From NCBI GenBank assembly GCA_003290165.1, contig QNQO01007608.1, forward strand, positions 124,001 to 188,000: a stretch of DNA of 64,000 nucleotides. The letters run 5' to 3'. The notes under the pieces were generated by a model. It saw only the letters and a program-made list of their open reading frames with translations. It did no database searches and was not told the DNA's origin. Below, piece by piece: positions 31,856 through 43,570 of this stretch (the stretch's first letter is position 1; each line of letters begins with the position of its first letter). The DNA is from Berberis thunbergii. Lineage: Eukaryota; Streptophyta; Magnoliopsida; Ranunculales; Berberidaceae. Position numbers and translations under genes: made by a program.

Positions 31856-34235
31856 GTGCTATTATATATAGACGGATACTCAACATTTTCGGTTATTGCT
31901 ATATGATCTAGTCAACATCATGGACTAAGTGTTTAGGTTTGGTGGAGTGTTCACTATGTTCTTCCTCGTCATCTCATGGTACATCATTTATGAGGAAGAA
32001 TATATGTCGGGTTGACGACATTAAACCAAGCACTCCTATGAAGCAGCCTAGCTTCAGTTGTGTCATTATGGTTAGTCTGGATTGATTTTCAAGTTCTTTC
32101 TAGTTGCATTTCACTCATACTCGTTAGCTCCGTAACAATTTTGACTTACAACTGATACATGTAAGTTTTATTTTTTTCATTTGTATACTCTTTTGTGTCC
32201 TATATTGTTTTTATCAATTTATTATGATGAGTCCACAGTTCTTGTGTTTTTGAGCGTTCATTGGTTGATGATTTTGTCGAAATTGGTAAAAACTTCCCAT
32301 GGTAATATCACTCTAACTCTCATCTTTTCTTTTTCCTGCATTTGTTATAATCATCATTTTATACATTGAGGACAATGTTTGGGTTAGGTTTGGGGGTGAG
32401 GTTTATGAGTTTTTTTGCATTCTTTGAATTTTTTTGAAATGAAATGTATTTCACAATTGACTATTGTATTATACTCAATCTCCATTTAACACATAATTAA
32501 TTATGAATATGTGTGAAAAATTTTCAATTTGAAAATGCATTCAAAATCTAAGTTCATTTCCAATGAAGAGGATGTGCTTTCAAGTATGCCTTTAAATTTG
32601 AGGAACGCATGCTTTCACTTGTCAATTTTATATATCAATAGGAAAACATATGGTTTGATATTATCTTTATGTTAAATATATTTCATGATATTTTTTCGAC
32701 TCGACCATTCTTGCACTATAAGCCGAGTTAGCATGATTTGAAGTTAATCAATAAGATATTAATTAGAAAACCTTAGAATAATAGTGGAGACTTAACCCTT
32801 GTGAGTTTTGAGACATTCTATTTTTCTTTAGGGTTATTAAATAAACTCTGACTTTTCTTGAATCTGCATTATCTCGTTGATGATCTCATTACTCTCGTTT
32901 CTTATATTTATTGCTTTGAGAATGACGTTAAAATTGAATAATACACTAGAACTTTTTGATTTATCTAGTTGAGATGTCATAATTTCGAGTAGAGCTTAAG
33001 AAGTGATATAATCAATTTTTTTTTCTTTGAACCATTCTTTAGCCTTTTGGCCTACCTATTGATAAATATCCATTTGCAGCCCTTTGAGCCTTTAAATAAA
33101 CTTTTTCTTTGCTAACCCCATCTCCATTACCTACTTCAGTTAGGGAGTAAAATCTCATACTATTTTTATCCTTACCCAATGTCTATGAGAATGTGTACGG
33201 TTGATATATTTTTGAAATTGGTAAAAATAAAAAGTGAAACTAAATATTCCATGAATCCTCGGGATTTTTTGAAATGTTTTATTGTGCAGAAGGGAAAATC
33301 ATGTCAAAAAAAAAAAAGATTGATGCTTCGAAGAAAAAGAAAAACAATATATATGAAGAAGAATTTCGAATGAAGAAAAAATGAATGTTGTACAACATTG
33401 GTTTATTCTTCATAGCCCCACGTGTTTATTGAAGGGTGTATCTATTTTTAGAGAATTTTTTCATATCATTTTCCATTCTTGTTAGCCAAAATCTTAGCCT
33501 CATTACAACCAAATAAAGACCTAATGGATCTTAAGTAAAGGTCCGGTTCATAGATGTGGAGATTAAATAGACAAGAATTAAGGTGTGTCATTCAACATTC
33601 TCAAAGTAATTGATATTCCTGTCCATGAGATCATATTTATTTCATTATTTTAAAAGTCCATTTTTCATGATTATTATATGTGAGATATTTGTGTTTCCAT
33701 AATTTATTCTCTTTCTCACATATAAATTGAGTGATAACTAACGAATCTCTGAGTGATTCATTTCTGAGTGACAAGAGAGATTTGTAGTCGAAGCTTACAA
33801 TTCAAAGGTTATCTAGTCGTATCTTTGCTGAGAAAAACAAAGTTATGCTGATAAGGCCATGCACATACACACTTCGAGTTGGGAATAATTGATAAAATTT
33901 ATTTAACCTTTGGATACTATTAAACCGTTGTTAGACTCGTTGATATATTTTTCTAATATTGTTAGTTGTTTTCTGAAAAATTTGGCAATTAGATGATTAC
34001 TCTGAGGATAATAGATAGAGTGACTAAGTTACCATGTTTTGAAAATTGATTGAGTCATAATGTTTGTGGGTAACATTTTTGGAAACCCTCACGAGGCTAT
34101 AACTCGTCCACTAGAGGTAATCTAGGGATTTTAAGTCTTGTTGCACAGTTAAGGTAAGTGCAACTGATGATTCCTGCTAAAGTGAGTTAGAATTATATTT
34201 TTATTGTTTTGCTCGAGGACTAGCAAAATATAGGT
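31856..34235 (+). other. long 3' noncoding region of the gag-PR element (copy A)
   Basis: AT-rich, no coding similarity. An internal polypurine-like motif at about 32,363-32,398 (TTGAGGACAATG, then GGTTTGGGGGTGAGG) is followed 1.85 kb later by the terminal one at 34,214-34,243. RT, RNase H and integrase were looked for in all frames and not seen. Confidence 0.6.
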
Positions 34236-34245
34236 TTGGGGTATT
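34231..34245 (+). other. terminal polypurine tract of the gag-PR element (copy A)
   Basis: TAGGTTTGGGGTATT directly precedes the LTR start TGATATTCACG. Upstream GCTCGAGGACTAGCAAAATA is the usual context in Athila-like elements. Confidence 0.65.
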
Positions 34246-35700
34246 TGATATTCACGTAATTATTACATAATATATCCCTTAATTTAGATATGTCAGTGTT
34301 TCGATTACTATATTTTATTCTAATTATTTCATTTTCATGGCTTTGTAGGAATTTGAGTGTAAATGATGAAATCACATTAAGGCGACAATTTAAAGAATAA
34401 TCAATTGGTTGATTCTAGCGGTGGTGCAAAGTATAGGGTCACATATCTAAACCTAACCCAAATAAACCTACATCCACCTAATTTAATCTAAGCCTTAGCC
34501 CAAAAAGCTAACCTAAAAACCCAAGCCCAACCTAACAAGAAAATAGGAGAACCCTATTTAGGTTCTTTTCTTTTCTTGCTCTCTCTCTCTTTTCCTACAT
34601 GTGTTTTCCTCCTCTCTTTTTCAGCCACCATGCCAATCCGCCATGCCGGCAATCCTCACTCGATAGGATAACCGGCAGTGCGATCATCCCACCATCACCA
34701 CCTCCTCCTTGTCTTCCACCATCAGTCGTCACTTCACCTTCCTCCCTCACCCGCTCTTCCTCTCTCGCTAGGGAGATGCCACACCCTGTCCATCGTAGAC
34801 ATCATCAACTCCTGCGTCAACAAAATCACACACAACCACCGCCCCTGTCCCTGTCGCAAATCACCGTAACAACACCGCCCATGACCCCCCGGTTCCTTTC
34901 TTCTTCCCCTGTTTTCGTGTTTCTCTCTTCACCTCGCCACCGTCCAACATCCACACCGCCGAGCACCATCATCAGACGCCTCCACCATCACCACGTCGCG
35001 CACAAAACAAAGAAGAAACAAGGAGGACGTCCCTGTTTTCCTCTCTCGCAACCGACTAATAACCCACACACACCACCATCATCTCTGTTCCTCTCTTCTC
35101 CATGGTCTCTTCCTTCTCCACCTCTCTATTTTTGCTCCTTCATCACAACCAGACCACGCACCACCACCGCTACAAGAGCAGAAAAAGGGAGCACCACCCC
35201 TGTTTCCCTCCCTCTTTTTTCGTTCTCTTTCACGTCTCTCTATCTGTTCTTCCATCTCTCTCTCTCTTTTGCAGGTACTGGAGTCGTTCGCAGGAAGAAA
35301 GAGCTCTCGAGGAGTGCGGATCGCTGGAGACGAAGACCAGAGGAACGCGCGATTTTTGGCGGGAAACAATTGTTTTCAAAGAGTTGGCTATTGGCACCCC
35401 GAGATCCTGTAAGAGCCACCATAGTGCATTTGTATCATTTTCTCGCGATGCGCATTTCATGCTGAGATGGATTCCACTGATGCTGTGACCACCACCACCA
35501 TGATCTTCTAGACCGCCGAGGCGAAGATGAAACCACAGGGTTTCCTAGAGTTTGTTGTATTTGAATTTATTGTTTTCTTTATACTTAAATGTTAAACACA
35601 GTTGATTTCTGAGTTTTAATAATTTGATTTCACCAATTATATTCGGATTAATTATCTAGACTAGTCAGTAGTTAGAAGTACCCTTTATTGATATTCAAAG
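34246..35700 (+). repeat. 3' LTR of the gag-PR element (copy A)
   Basis: Begins TGATATTCACGTAATT after the polypurine tract. It has a (CT)n tract near 34,578 and a long C/T-rich, CCACC-rich transcribed-leader-like section (34,600-35,280) with a TTTTGCAG acceptor-like site at about 35,274. It ends in an A/T-rich stretch near 35,700, where copia sequence starts. A 288-codon frame (34,599-35,465) inside it is low-complexity and not credible as a protein. The right end is approximate. Confidence 0.6.
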
Positions 35701-35734
35701 TTTGCTTTAATCAATTAATTTTTGAATCTATGAT

Positions 35735-37798
35735 TGTGTGTGCCGTAAGAAGACTAAGAACATTAAGCAAACGGGGCTTACTTGGCGATGTTAAAATGGC
35801 AAAGTTGAGTTTTTATGAGCATTGCATCTATGGAAAGCAGTGCAGAGTCAATTTTGGTGATGCTACTCATAGCACCATGGGGATTTTGGATTACATCCAC
35901 ATTGATGTTTGGGGGCCCTCTAAAGTTGCATCCAAGGGGGTTCCACGTATTTTGTGTCTTTTATCGATGACTTCAACAGAAAAGTATGAGTGTATACCAA
36001 GAAACATAAAAATGAAGTCACTGATATCTTCAAGAAGTGAAAAGTTATGATTGAGAAACAAACTGGAAGGGTGATCAAAGTAATGAGATCTGACAATGGT
36101 GGTGAGTATACCGAGAATCCCTTGAAGCAATTTTGTTTGGAACATGCCATTAGAAGACACTTCACAGTGAAGTCGACACCACAACAGAACGGGGTAGTAG
36201 AGCGGATGAACCGTACCCTGTTGGAGAGAGCATGGTGCATGTTGTCCAATACAGGTTTGGGCAGAATATGGTGGGATGAAACAGTAAACACGGCGTGCTA
36301 TTTCATTAACCGCTCTCCTTCATCAGCTATTGAGTCTTAGATTCCTATGGAGGTATGGTCTAGTATTTCTTCAGATTATTCTAACTTTAGAGTATTTTGT
36401 CCAACATATTTTCATGTTAGGGAGGACAAAATTGGAGTAAGGGTAAAAAAACTATTTTTCTCAGTTATCCAGATAATATGAAAGGGTATAGATTATGGTG
36501 CCCTGACTTGTAGAAGTTTGTGATCAATTGAGATGTGAAGTTCAATGAGGAGGTTTTATTACAGGCAAAGTGTGAGAGATGCAAAAATGGTTTACTTATT
36601 TGGATGGGTGATAGCTATGATGAAGATGAGGATGCTTGAGATTTTCTGTAGGTGGAGCTTGGAGCTCTTAGATCTCATAAAAAACATAATGTTCCTTCTA
36701 CTGAGGGAATAGGTGATACAATAAATGATGCATGATGAGACAGTGACAGAATATGAGGTTCTTACTGATAGGGGACATGGATCCTACACAACAACAAGTT
36801 CAACAATTATAAATGTCGTTTTTAGCAGCAGGTAGAGAACCTAGAGTCAGACGTGCACCACTTAGATTTGACTATGATTGGAACAGTAGCCAAGTTCAAC
36901 AATTACTGATGGGTATGATGATGTCCCTACCACATATACGCAAGCTTTGAAAAGTATTCACAAAGATGAGTGGAATGAGGCTTTGGATGAGAAGATGTTA
37001 TCTCTTCAGAAGAATCATACATGGGAGTTTGTGACACTCCCTAAAGGGAAGAGGTCGATTGGGTGTAACTAGGTTTTCACAGTGAAAGAAAGGATTCTTG
37101 ATTCCAAGGGTACTTGTACAAGTATACGATACAAGGCAAGATTGGTGGGTAAAGGATATGCACAACAGGATGGTGTGGACTACAATAAAGCATTATCTCC
37201 CGTGATAAAACACACTTCTATCCGAGTCCTTTTGACTTTAGCAGCGCAGTTTGACTTAGAGCTCGAGCAACTTGTTGTCAAGACTGCTTTCTCACATGGA
37301 GATTTCGAGGAGGACATATACATGTCTCGGCCCAATAGATATGTTGTTGTTGGTAACGAAGAAAAGTAATGCAAACTGAATAAGTCATTGTATGGGTTGA
37401 AGCAATCTTCGAGGCAGTGGTACAAGAGGCTTAATGCTTTTATGATTGAGTAGGGATATGCGAGAAGTCAGTATGATCCTTGTGTATTCACACAGAAGCT
37501 CAAGGATGGGTCTTTTGTGTTTCATTTAATTTATGTTGACAGCGTGCTCATTTGCGAAGAACATGCAAGAAATTGATAAATTGAAGTTGAAACCTAGCAT
37601 GGAGTTTGAGATGAAAGATCTTGGTTCAGCGATGAAGATACTTGTGATGGAGATAGTGAGAGATAGGAAGAAGGCCAGACTGACATTGCCACAGAGACAA
37701 TACTTAGAGAAGGTTATTTATTGTTTTGACATGGATATGTCCAAGCCAGTAAGTACTTATTTGGTTGCTCACTTTATGAGCATTGTCTCAACTTGATC
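35735..37798 (+). pseudogene. Ty1/copia integrase-RT fragment (copy A)
   Basis: Starts inside the gag-pre-integrase domain (LSKRGLLGDVKMAKLSF, HCIYGKQC). Integrase DDE core pieces follow (YIHIDVWGPSKVASKG, KVMRSDNGGEYTE, QNGVVERMNRTLLERA), then RT (RYKARLVGKGYAQQDGVDY, SIRVLLTLAAQFDLEL, KSLYGLKQSSRQWY, FEMKDLGSAMKIL, LPQRQYLEKV). It stops at PVSTYLVAHF near 37,775. Gag, protease, most of RNase H and both LTRs are missing. At least six stops or shifts. It was inserted or fused next to the LTR before the duplication. Confidence 0.88.
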
Positions 37799-38888
37799 AG
37801 GCTCTCTCAGTGTTGATGCCCCAAGAGGGAAAGGCCCTTAGGGGCAAGACGCCGATTCTCGTGACGGGGAAATGGGTCTTGGAAGTTTTTCACGCCAATG
37901 TGGATATTGTGAGACAATGACTCAAAGTCCCACACAAACAATGACTCAAAGTCTTATTTCCTCTCATTTTAAGAATTCTTCACAGGGCAACATACAATAC
38001 TTGAGAATAAAGAAATGAGCACGACATAACACAGACTGCGAACAGGGTGTGAAACAGGCTGCGAGTTTGTCGTGAATCGGTGTGTGTGCAGCGTGAAACA
38101 GTAGCCAAGTAGAAGGATTGAAATCGGGTGATTTTGGGTGTCCTTCGTTTTCGTAATTTCATCAAGTATTTGGGGTTCCTTTTGGGTTATACTTCTATTG
38201 TAGGGAGGAGTGAATGAAGGAAGATTCAGAAGAAACTCTTGTTACTTGGTGGTATGGTTGGCTTGAGATTGGGTAATTTCAAGGATCATTGCTTGACAAC
38301 ATTGTAATCTTCAATACTGTTATGATCATATCAATAAGATAGTTATAGAGTCGTCATCCATGAGTAGGCAAAGTCGAACCACGTAAATCCTAGTATGATC
38401 TTTACTTTTTTGCATATTACGTATGTGTGTTGTTTGCTTATTACTTGCGTAACATTTTCAGTCATTCACTTTCAACAACTAGGTCTTGGCATTATACATT
38501 TAGTTTACTTGCAGCAATTGGCTTTGAATTGATTGTTTCAGGTATTTACTTTAAGAAATTGTTGGGATAGTGTTGGCTTGAATAGTCCCACATCAAGTAA
38601 GGAAGAGTTGTTATTAAGGTTTATAAGGAGATGGTCCACTCCCTAATAGCAACTAGGCCTTTTGAAAAAAACCCAAACCCTACACCACCTAAACCCAGAT
38701 GAAAGACCCAATATAGTTGTGTTTAAGTTGGGGGCAATATCGTTGATATGTATAGTGGATCAAGGTTACGAGATGAACGATGATTTAAGTATGGGTCAGC
38801 TTGGGACTGTGCTAAAGCCTTTCTCATTTTAGGGTTGACTTATGCCACGTGTACGACTGTGATCGCATGACTGATTGATGTCTCATCA
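37799..38888. other. LTR-derived fragments (copy A)
   Basis: 38,140-38,420 resembles a copia LTR 3' part (ATCAATAAGATAG, GTCGAACCACGTAAATCCT). A second LTR-like start, TGTTGGGATAGTGTTGGCTT with AGTCCCACATCAAG, lies at about 38,565-38,620. On the minus strand, TGATGAGACATC at 38,888 with TACACGTGGCATAAG resembles the Tat LTR start at 14,714. At 37,905-37,955 GACTCAAAGTC occurs twice. All are fragments with no partner LTR seen. Confidence 0.4.
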
Positions 38889-41390
38889 CAATCCTATCTC
38901 ACCAAACCAAAATTCTTTTCCTGCATTTGTGGTTCTACGTGACTTGGTCTGGCATTGTTGCTTCTCCTACTCTTCAGTCCTTGCTCCATCTCCGATCCTT
39001 TTCTCTCCCATGGCTCGTATCGAATACATGCTTTTAAGTGCTCCTTTTTTGAATCCTTTTTGTCGTGCTATGAAGTTCTTGGTCAGCATATCCTTTCATC
39101 ACTACTTGGTTGTACCTTGGTTTTGGTTATTGTGTAACAAAAAAGAAAAAAACAATACTCTCTTTGATTTTATTAAATGTGTTTGCTACAAAGTTACCAA
39201 GACTATATTTCTTAAAATGGAGTGTCAGACTAGGTTATGCTATTAACGCTTGGTTTATGACCTGAAAGTTGGCTTTCAAACAACTTTCTTTCAAGTGAAC
39301 AATAGGCAACAAGAACGGATGGTTTACTGATTTGGAAACATAGTATAAATTACATGAAACAAAAGGGTGATTCAATCACCAATGTTTTGTATACTACTCC
39401 CGGTTCATTAGTTTACTGTTGCACGTGTAACCTGATTTGAAAACAGAGCTGATCAGTTACCTTGCTTTCAATACTTAATACAGCATAGTATGTACTCTTT
39501 TTAGTCATTGTTTCTCTTGAGAGGAAGTACATAACAAACTTTCCTGATGGTGTCCCTTCTTCCAAACACATTACAACCCTTTGGATCGTGTTTGTTCAAA
39601 TGACATTGCGGGTGTTATTTTGTGACATAAGATAACTTTGATCTTACACCCCATATAGCATCCCTTCATGTGAGTTGGGTCTTAAACATGTTGCAGATTT
39701 CGTGAAGAATTAACCAGTGGGTTCAAACCTATTACTGCAGCAGATGAGTTACTGCCATCTTTCAAGCAAAATAAAATGCAGATTTTGTTTGCTTCCTGTT
39801 GCACAGTCTTTCAAGCAAATAAAAATGTGAATTTTTGTGTAGGATAAAAAAAAAAAAAAAAAAAACCCTACTCTTCTTACATCTTCATGGAAGTTAAAAA
39901 ACAACTACTGTCTAGGATTAAAAAAAAATTGCAAACTAAAAAGTAATCTAGTCTTAAAACAAATCTAGTCCAAAGAAAACTAAAACCTAAAATTAGAAAT
40001 TACCTAGAAGAATCCTTTGTATTCTCTGCCTTTTCAAATTCCTAAAACTGCTGCATAACTTCGTCCATGGTAGGCTCTTGAGTTGAGGGAGAGTGTATCA
40101 TCCAAATTAGTAGCTACAGTTAAGGAGATATCTGGAAAACCAATGCCTGAACAGAAAATTGGTTAAAGCTATTATGAAAATTATGAATAGCGTCTCTTTA
40201 GCATCCAACACTATTTGACGAAGTTACAAGATGTTCAGAAAGATCATTGTGCATGGTTCGCAAGTTATTTGAGATGGATGAGAGTCCGTTTGTGATGCCA
40301 TCACGAATTTCGTGTAAAACAGTCAAATGTGAGTCGCCCTCTGATACCAAATGGCCTTGGCCGTCGCATATCTTAGTTAAGAGACGAATGATGGTAGAAT
40401 CACTCAAGTTTGAGCTGGGAACGGGCTTGATAGGTGGTGGCATCCTCATACTAGGTGATGTGCCGATTGACAAATGCCATTATGCACGTTTTATGAGAAA
40501 CAAGAGCCTCAGAGGGTGAGGTATTTCTGGATGTAAAATAAGGACCTGTGGAAGCAATGGATCCATGTGACTAAGTCTGTGAAGCTGATTGAGGCTTTAA
40601 ACTCTGCGGTTCCAATACTCTTTGCCAATCCATAGGCTCATGTTCATTTCTGCAAGTGACAACCTGTTCATTTGGTTGTAGAGGATGGCCAAGATGATAA
40701 ATGATTGAGGTGATTAGTTGAGGATAGGGCAATATGCCTCAGGAATCAGCTGTCTGAATCATATGCTATAGTATCTACCACGAGATGTCAATTTGTTCCC
40801 TACAATGAACTCGATAGACCAAGTCTAAATTCATGCGTGAATTGTTGCTTCATGCCCATTGGAAAGAAGATTATTTAGCAAAAAATAGCAAACAATTGTA
40901 AGTTCAAGGGGAGAGAGATACACTAAATGGTTATAGCGGATATTATCAAGCATAACAGTAAAGTGCGAAAAGCCAGTATGATCACTTGGTTGACCAGATT
41001 CGAACGAGTCGTACCACTGGTAAAATAGTTGAGAAATCATGCCATGATGTTCAGGAGACAATAGGTGTGTCCATCCGCATTGGATGAGTGTTCTAGTAGT
41101 ATCCCTTCCTTCGCCAACTAGCATGTCATTTGGAAAGAATTTCAAATTGAAGATTTTCTCATGTCGAGTTTCTTGAGTATGAGAAGGGAAAGAGAAAGCA
41201 CAATGCGCTCAGTGGTTGACTATGCCTACTCGGAAACAGAGCACGAGCGCATTGCCGTGTGACTATTTCAGTGGACTCATTTGCATAAGCTTGATCAAAT
41301 TCATCTAGGTCATCAGTGGCTATGATTTTTCCTAAGTAGGCTTAGAACCGGAAATAGATGAGACCAACTGCTGGAAAGAAAAGAATATGT
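38889..41390. other. noncoding region with poly-A tract and small minus-strand frames (copy A)
   Basis: A poly-A run lies at 39,846-39,865. Two minus-strand frames at 40,473-40,198 (HEIRDGITNGLSSISNNL) and 41,145-40,831 (TLIQCGWTHLLSPEHHG) are both kept in copy B and could be remnants of one protein, but I do not recognise a family. The rest shows nothing. A plus frame at 38,875-39,246 is kept in copy B only because the copies are recent. Confidence 0.4.
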
Positions 41391-41394
41391 CTTG

Positions 41395-42091
41395 TAGGGG
41401 TGGGCACGGGACGAGATATACCCATCCCTATCTCATCCCGTTCATACAGGGTAGGGATGGGACGGGATGGGAAAAATCCCATCCTGACCTCGTCCAATCC
41501 CAAACGGGTTCGGGACGGGATCAGCGTGCTGTCTGTGACTGCTGCGAAGATTATCATCATATAAGAGCGTGAAAAATAACTTTCTTATAATTAGATATAG
41601 AGCGTGAAAAATAATTTTCTTAAACCTACAAGCAAATTGCAGGAATCTGGAAATAGTTATGGATAACACCTAAGCAGTGAAATACCCACCAATATAGAGG
41701 CGACCCCATGGAAAACCCAAGGTCTCGTAAACCAGATCAGCTCTTGAATATACGTTCTCTGACACTACAAGATAACTCCTATTGCCCGAGGGTGAGTAGC
41801 ATATTACCTAGCAGGATTTAGTCTTTAACCAAATTAATAATGGATAAAAAAAACATGTTTGAATATGTCTCTCAAGATGCTTATAACATTGTATACGTAA
41901 CCAGCACGTGATTAATTGCAAACCTCCCTCAACTGCTAATCTAGTTGGGGTGTTTGGGAGAGTTCAATTTGCTTTTGTTTTCATCTGTTTTCTCCTTGAA
42001 ACTTCAGATAAACCCAGAAATGATAGCCTCAAGAGACACTCATATATAATCTAAATCGATATTACATAATATATAAAACCCATAATAAAAT
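41395..42091. mobile_element. GGGACGGGAT-rich repeat element, truncated at the duplication joint (copy A)
   Basis: Begins TAGGGGTGGGCACGGGACG, a terminal pattern seen in hAT-like non-autonomous plant elements. It carries several GGGACGGGAT/ATCCCATCC words at 41,399-41,522. The body ends abruptly at 42,091. The complete version is 58,076-59,105. The superfamily is uncertain. Confidence 0.45.
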
Positions 42092-42100
42092 AAATGAAGA
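42085..42100. other. tandem-duplication breakpoint joint
   Basis: The end of copy A (AAAATAAATGAA) is fused to the start of copy B (AAATGAAGAAGG, gag interior). The shared AAATGAA (42,092-42,098) is also found at 25,381 and 58,783, a 7-bp microhomology with no LTR or TIR at the joint. Confidence 0.9.
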
Positions 42101-43570
42101 AGGAACTCCTGATTCAATACTTCTATGAAGAATCGTTCCCTCCTAAATGACAGATCTTGGATGCAGCAGCAGCAGGAGCTTTAGTTGATAAGACCTCAGC
42201 CGCAACGTAGACCTTAATTACAAACCAATCCTTAAATGCCTAACAATATGAAGGAATTGGAGAGCCTTCATGTCAAGTCCATGATGTATGTACTACTTCT
42301 AATTTGGAAGCTCAAATTACTAATCTTGCTTATCTTATGTGTCAGGCTTTTGAAAAATCAATAGTATTAAGAGATGCACAAGCTTTTGGCGTGTGTACTA
42401 TGTTAGGACATGCATCTGATCAATGTCCTCAGCTAATTGAGAATGACTGTTGGGAGAATGTTAATGTAGTGGGTTTTTAGGGACAAAATCGCTATAGGAA
42501 AAAATACTTTTTCTACCGCTTATAATGAAGGTTGGAAAAATCATCCCAACTTTGGATGGAAGAATTCATAATAGCCTCAGCAACAAGCCTTTACTTGGCC
42601 ACCCCTGGTTTCTTCTAGCGGTCGCAAGAACCACAATAGCAAGGTTAAGATATGTCCCCTAATTATGCTGAGATTCTTCAACAATTAATTATTTTCAATG
42701 CTTCTTTGCTTTAGGGTCAGCAAAACCAAGCAAGTGATATAGCAAATTTGAAGCTACAGATGGGACAGATAGCAAACTGTATGGGATAAAGTCGTGAGCA
42801 AGGAAAACTTTCTAGTTCTACAATTCCAAATACAAAATGAGTGTTTGAAATAGCAAAAACCATTACACTAAGGAGTGGTAGGCAAATTGAGAGTGAGACG
42901 ACAACCCCTAAACATAATCAAAACATGGAAGCATAGCTACTGGTCAAGTTAGAGGAGGAGGAATCACCCACGATATCAGCTAAACAAGGCCGACCAATGC
43001 CGAATCCGAGTAATCTTTCCCCCACAGTTGAAACACAGAACCGCCTAGGTAAGAAGGTGAGTATTCTAAATTCAATTTTTGTTGTTCATTCTTTATCATT
43101 TTAGCCTTTCTCGCACATGTTTGCTAAGTCTAAGCAAGAAAAATAGCAGAAGGAAAAATCTTGGAAACCTTTAAAAAGTCAAAATAAATATTCCACTTTT
43201 TGGTGTTGTTGAGCAAGTGCTGAAGTATGCAAAATTTCTTAAGGAGATTTACACCACAAAAAGACGATTCTAGAAGAAGAATAGTAAGGGTAAGTGAGAA
43301 AATTTTGTGGTTCTTTGAAAGAAATTGCTCATAAGTGTAAGGATCCGGGTAATTGCACTACCCATTGTGTAATCTGTAAAATTAGATTTGAACATGCAAT
43401 GTTAAACTTAGGTGTTTCCATTAATGTTATGCCATACTGTGTCTATCGCTCTATGAATCTCGGCGAGCTTAAAAATGATAGTGTTATTATTCAATTAGCT
43501 GATTATTCTAATGTGTATCCTTGAGGTTTGTGTGGAAGATTTCTGTTGTAGGTTAACCATTAGATATTTC
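42092..43570 (+). pseudogene. Athila-like gag C-terminus and protease remnant (copy B)
   Basis: Same as 25,381-26,860 but lacking the gag N-terminus. The zinc-knuckle-like CTMLGHASDQCPQ and the protease remnant at 43,294-43,524 (AMLNLGVSINVMPY) are kept, with the same catalytic Asp-to-Asn change and the same stops. Confidence 0.82.

Larger units (their letters stand above)
25381..42091 (+). repeat. copy A of a 16.7-kb tandem duplication
   Basis: Aligns without large interruption to 42,092-58,782. It starts at AAATGAA (25381-25387) inside the Athila-like gag and ends just before AAATGAA at 42,092. Length 16,711 bp. It has a 68-bp segment near 39,646-39,713 that copy B lacks, and lacks a 28-bp net segment in the gag near 29,023. 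By eye, sampled stretches differ by about 0.5-4 percent. Confidence 0.97.

Noticed and set aside
31856..34235. hidden RT or integrase in the 3' part of the gag-PR element
   Set aside because: No RT (YVDDM, PFGL) or integrase (DDE-type) motif was found in any frame by eye in either copy.
34599..35465. 288-codon plus-strand ORF (and the 297-codon one at 51,341-52,234)
   Set aside because: Low-complexity, His/Pro/Ser-rich translation of a C/T-rich LTR leader. The equivalent copies are open in different frames, so there is no sign of protein selection.
37799..38888. a paired-LTR copia element around the integrase-RT fragment
   Set aside because: LTR-like pieces are seen only on the downstream side and do not pair with anything upstream of 35,735.
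38875..39246. 123-codon plus-strand ORF conserved in both duplicate copies
   Set aside because: Conservation is explained by the recent duplication. The hydrophobic translation has no recognisable domain.
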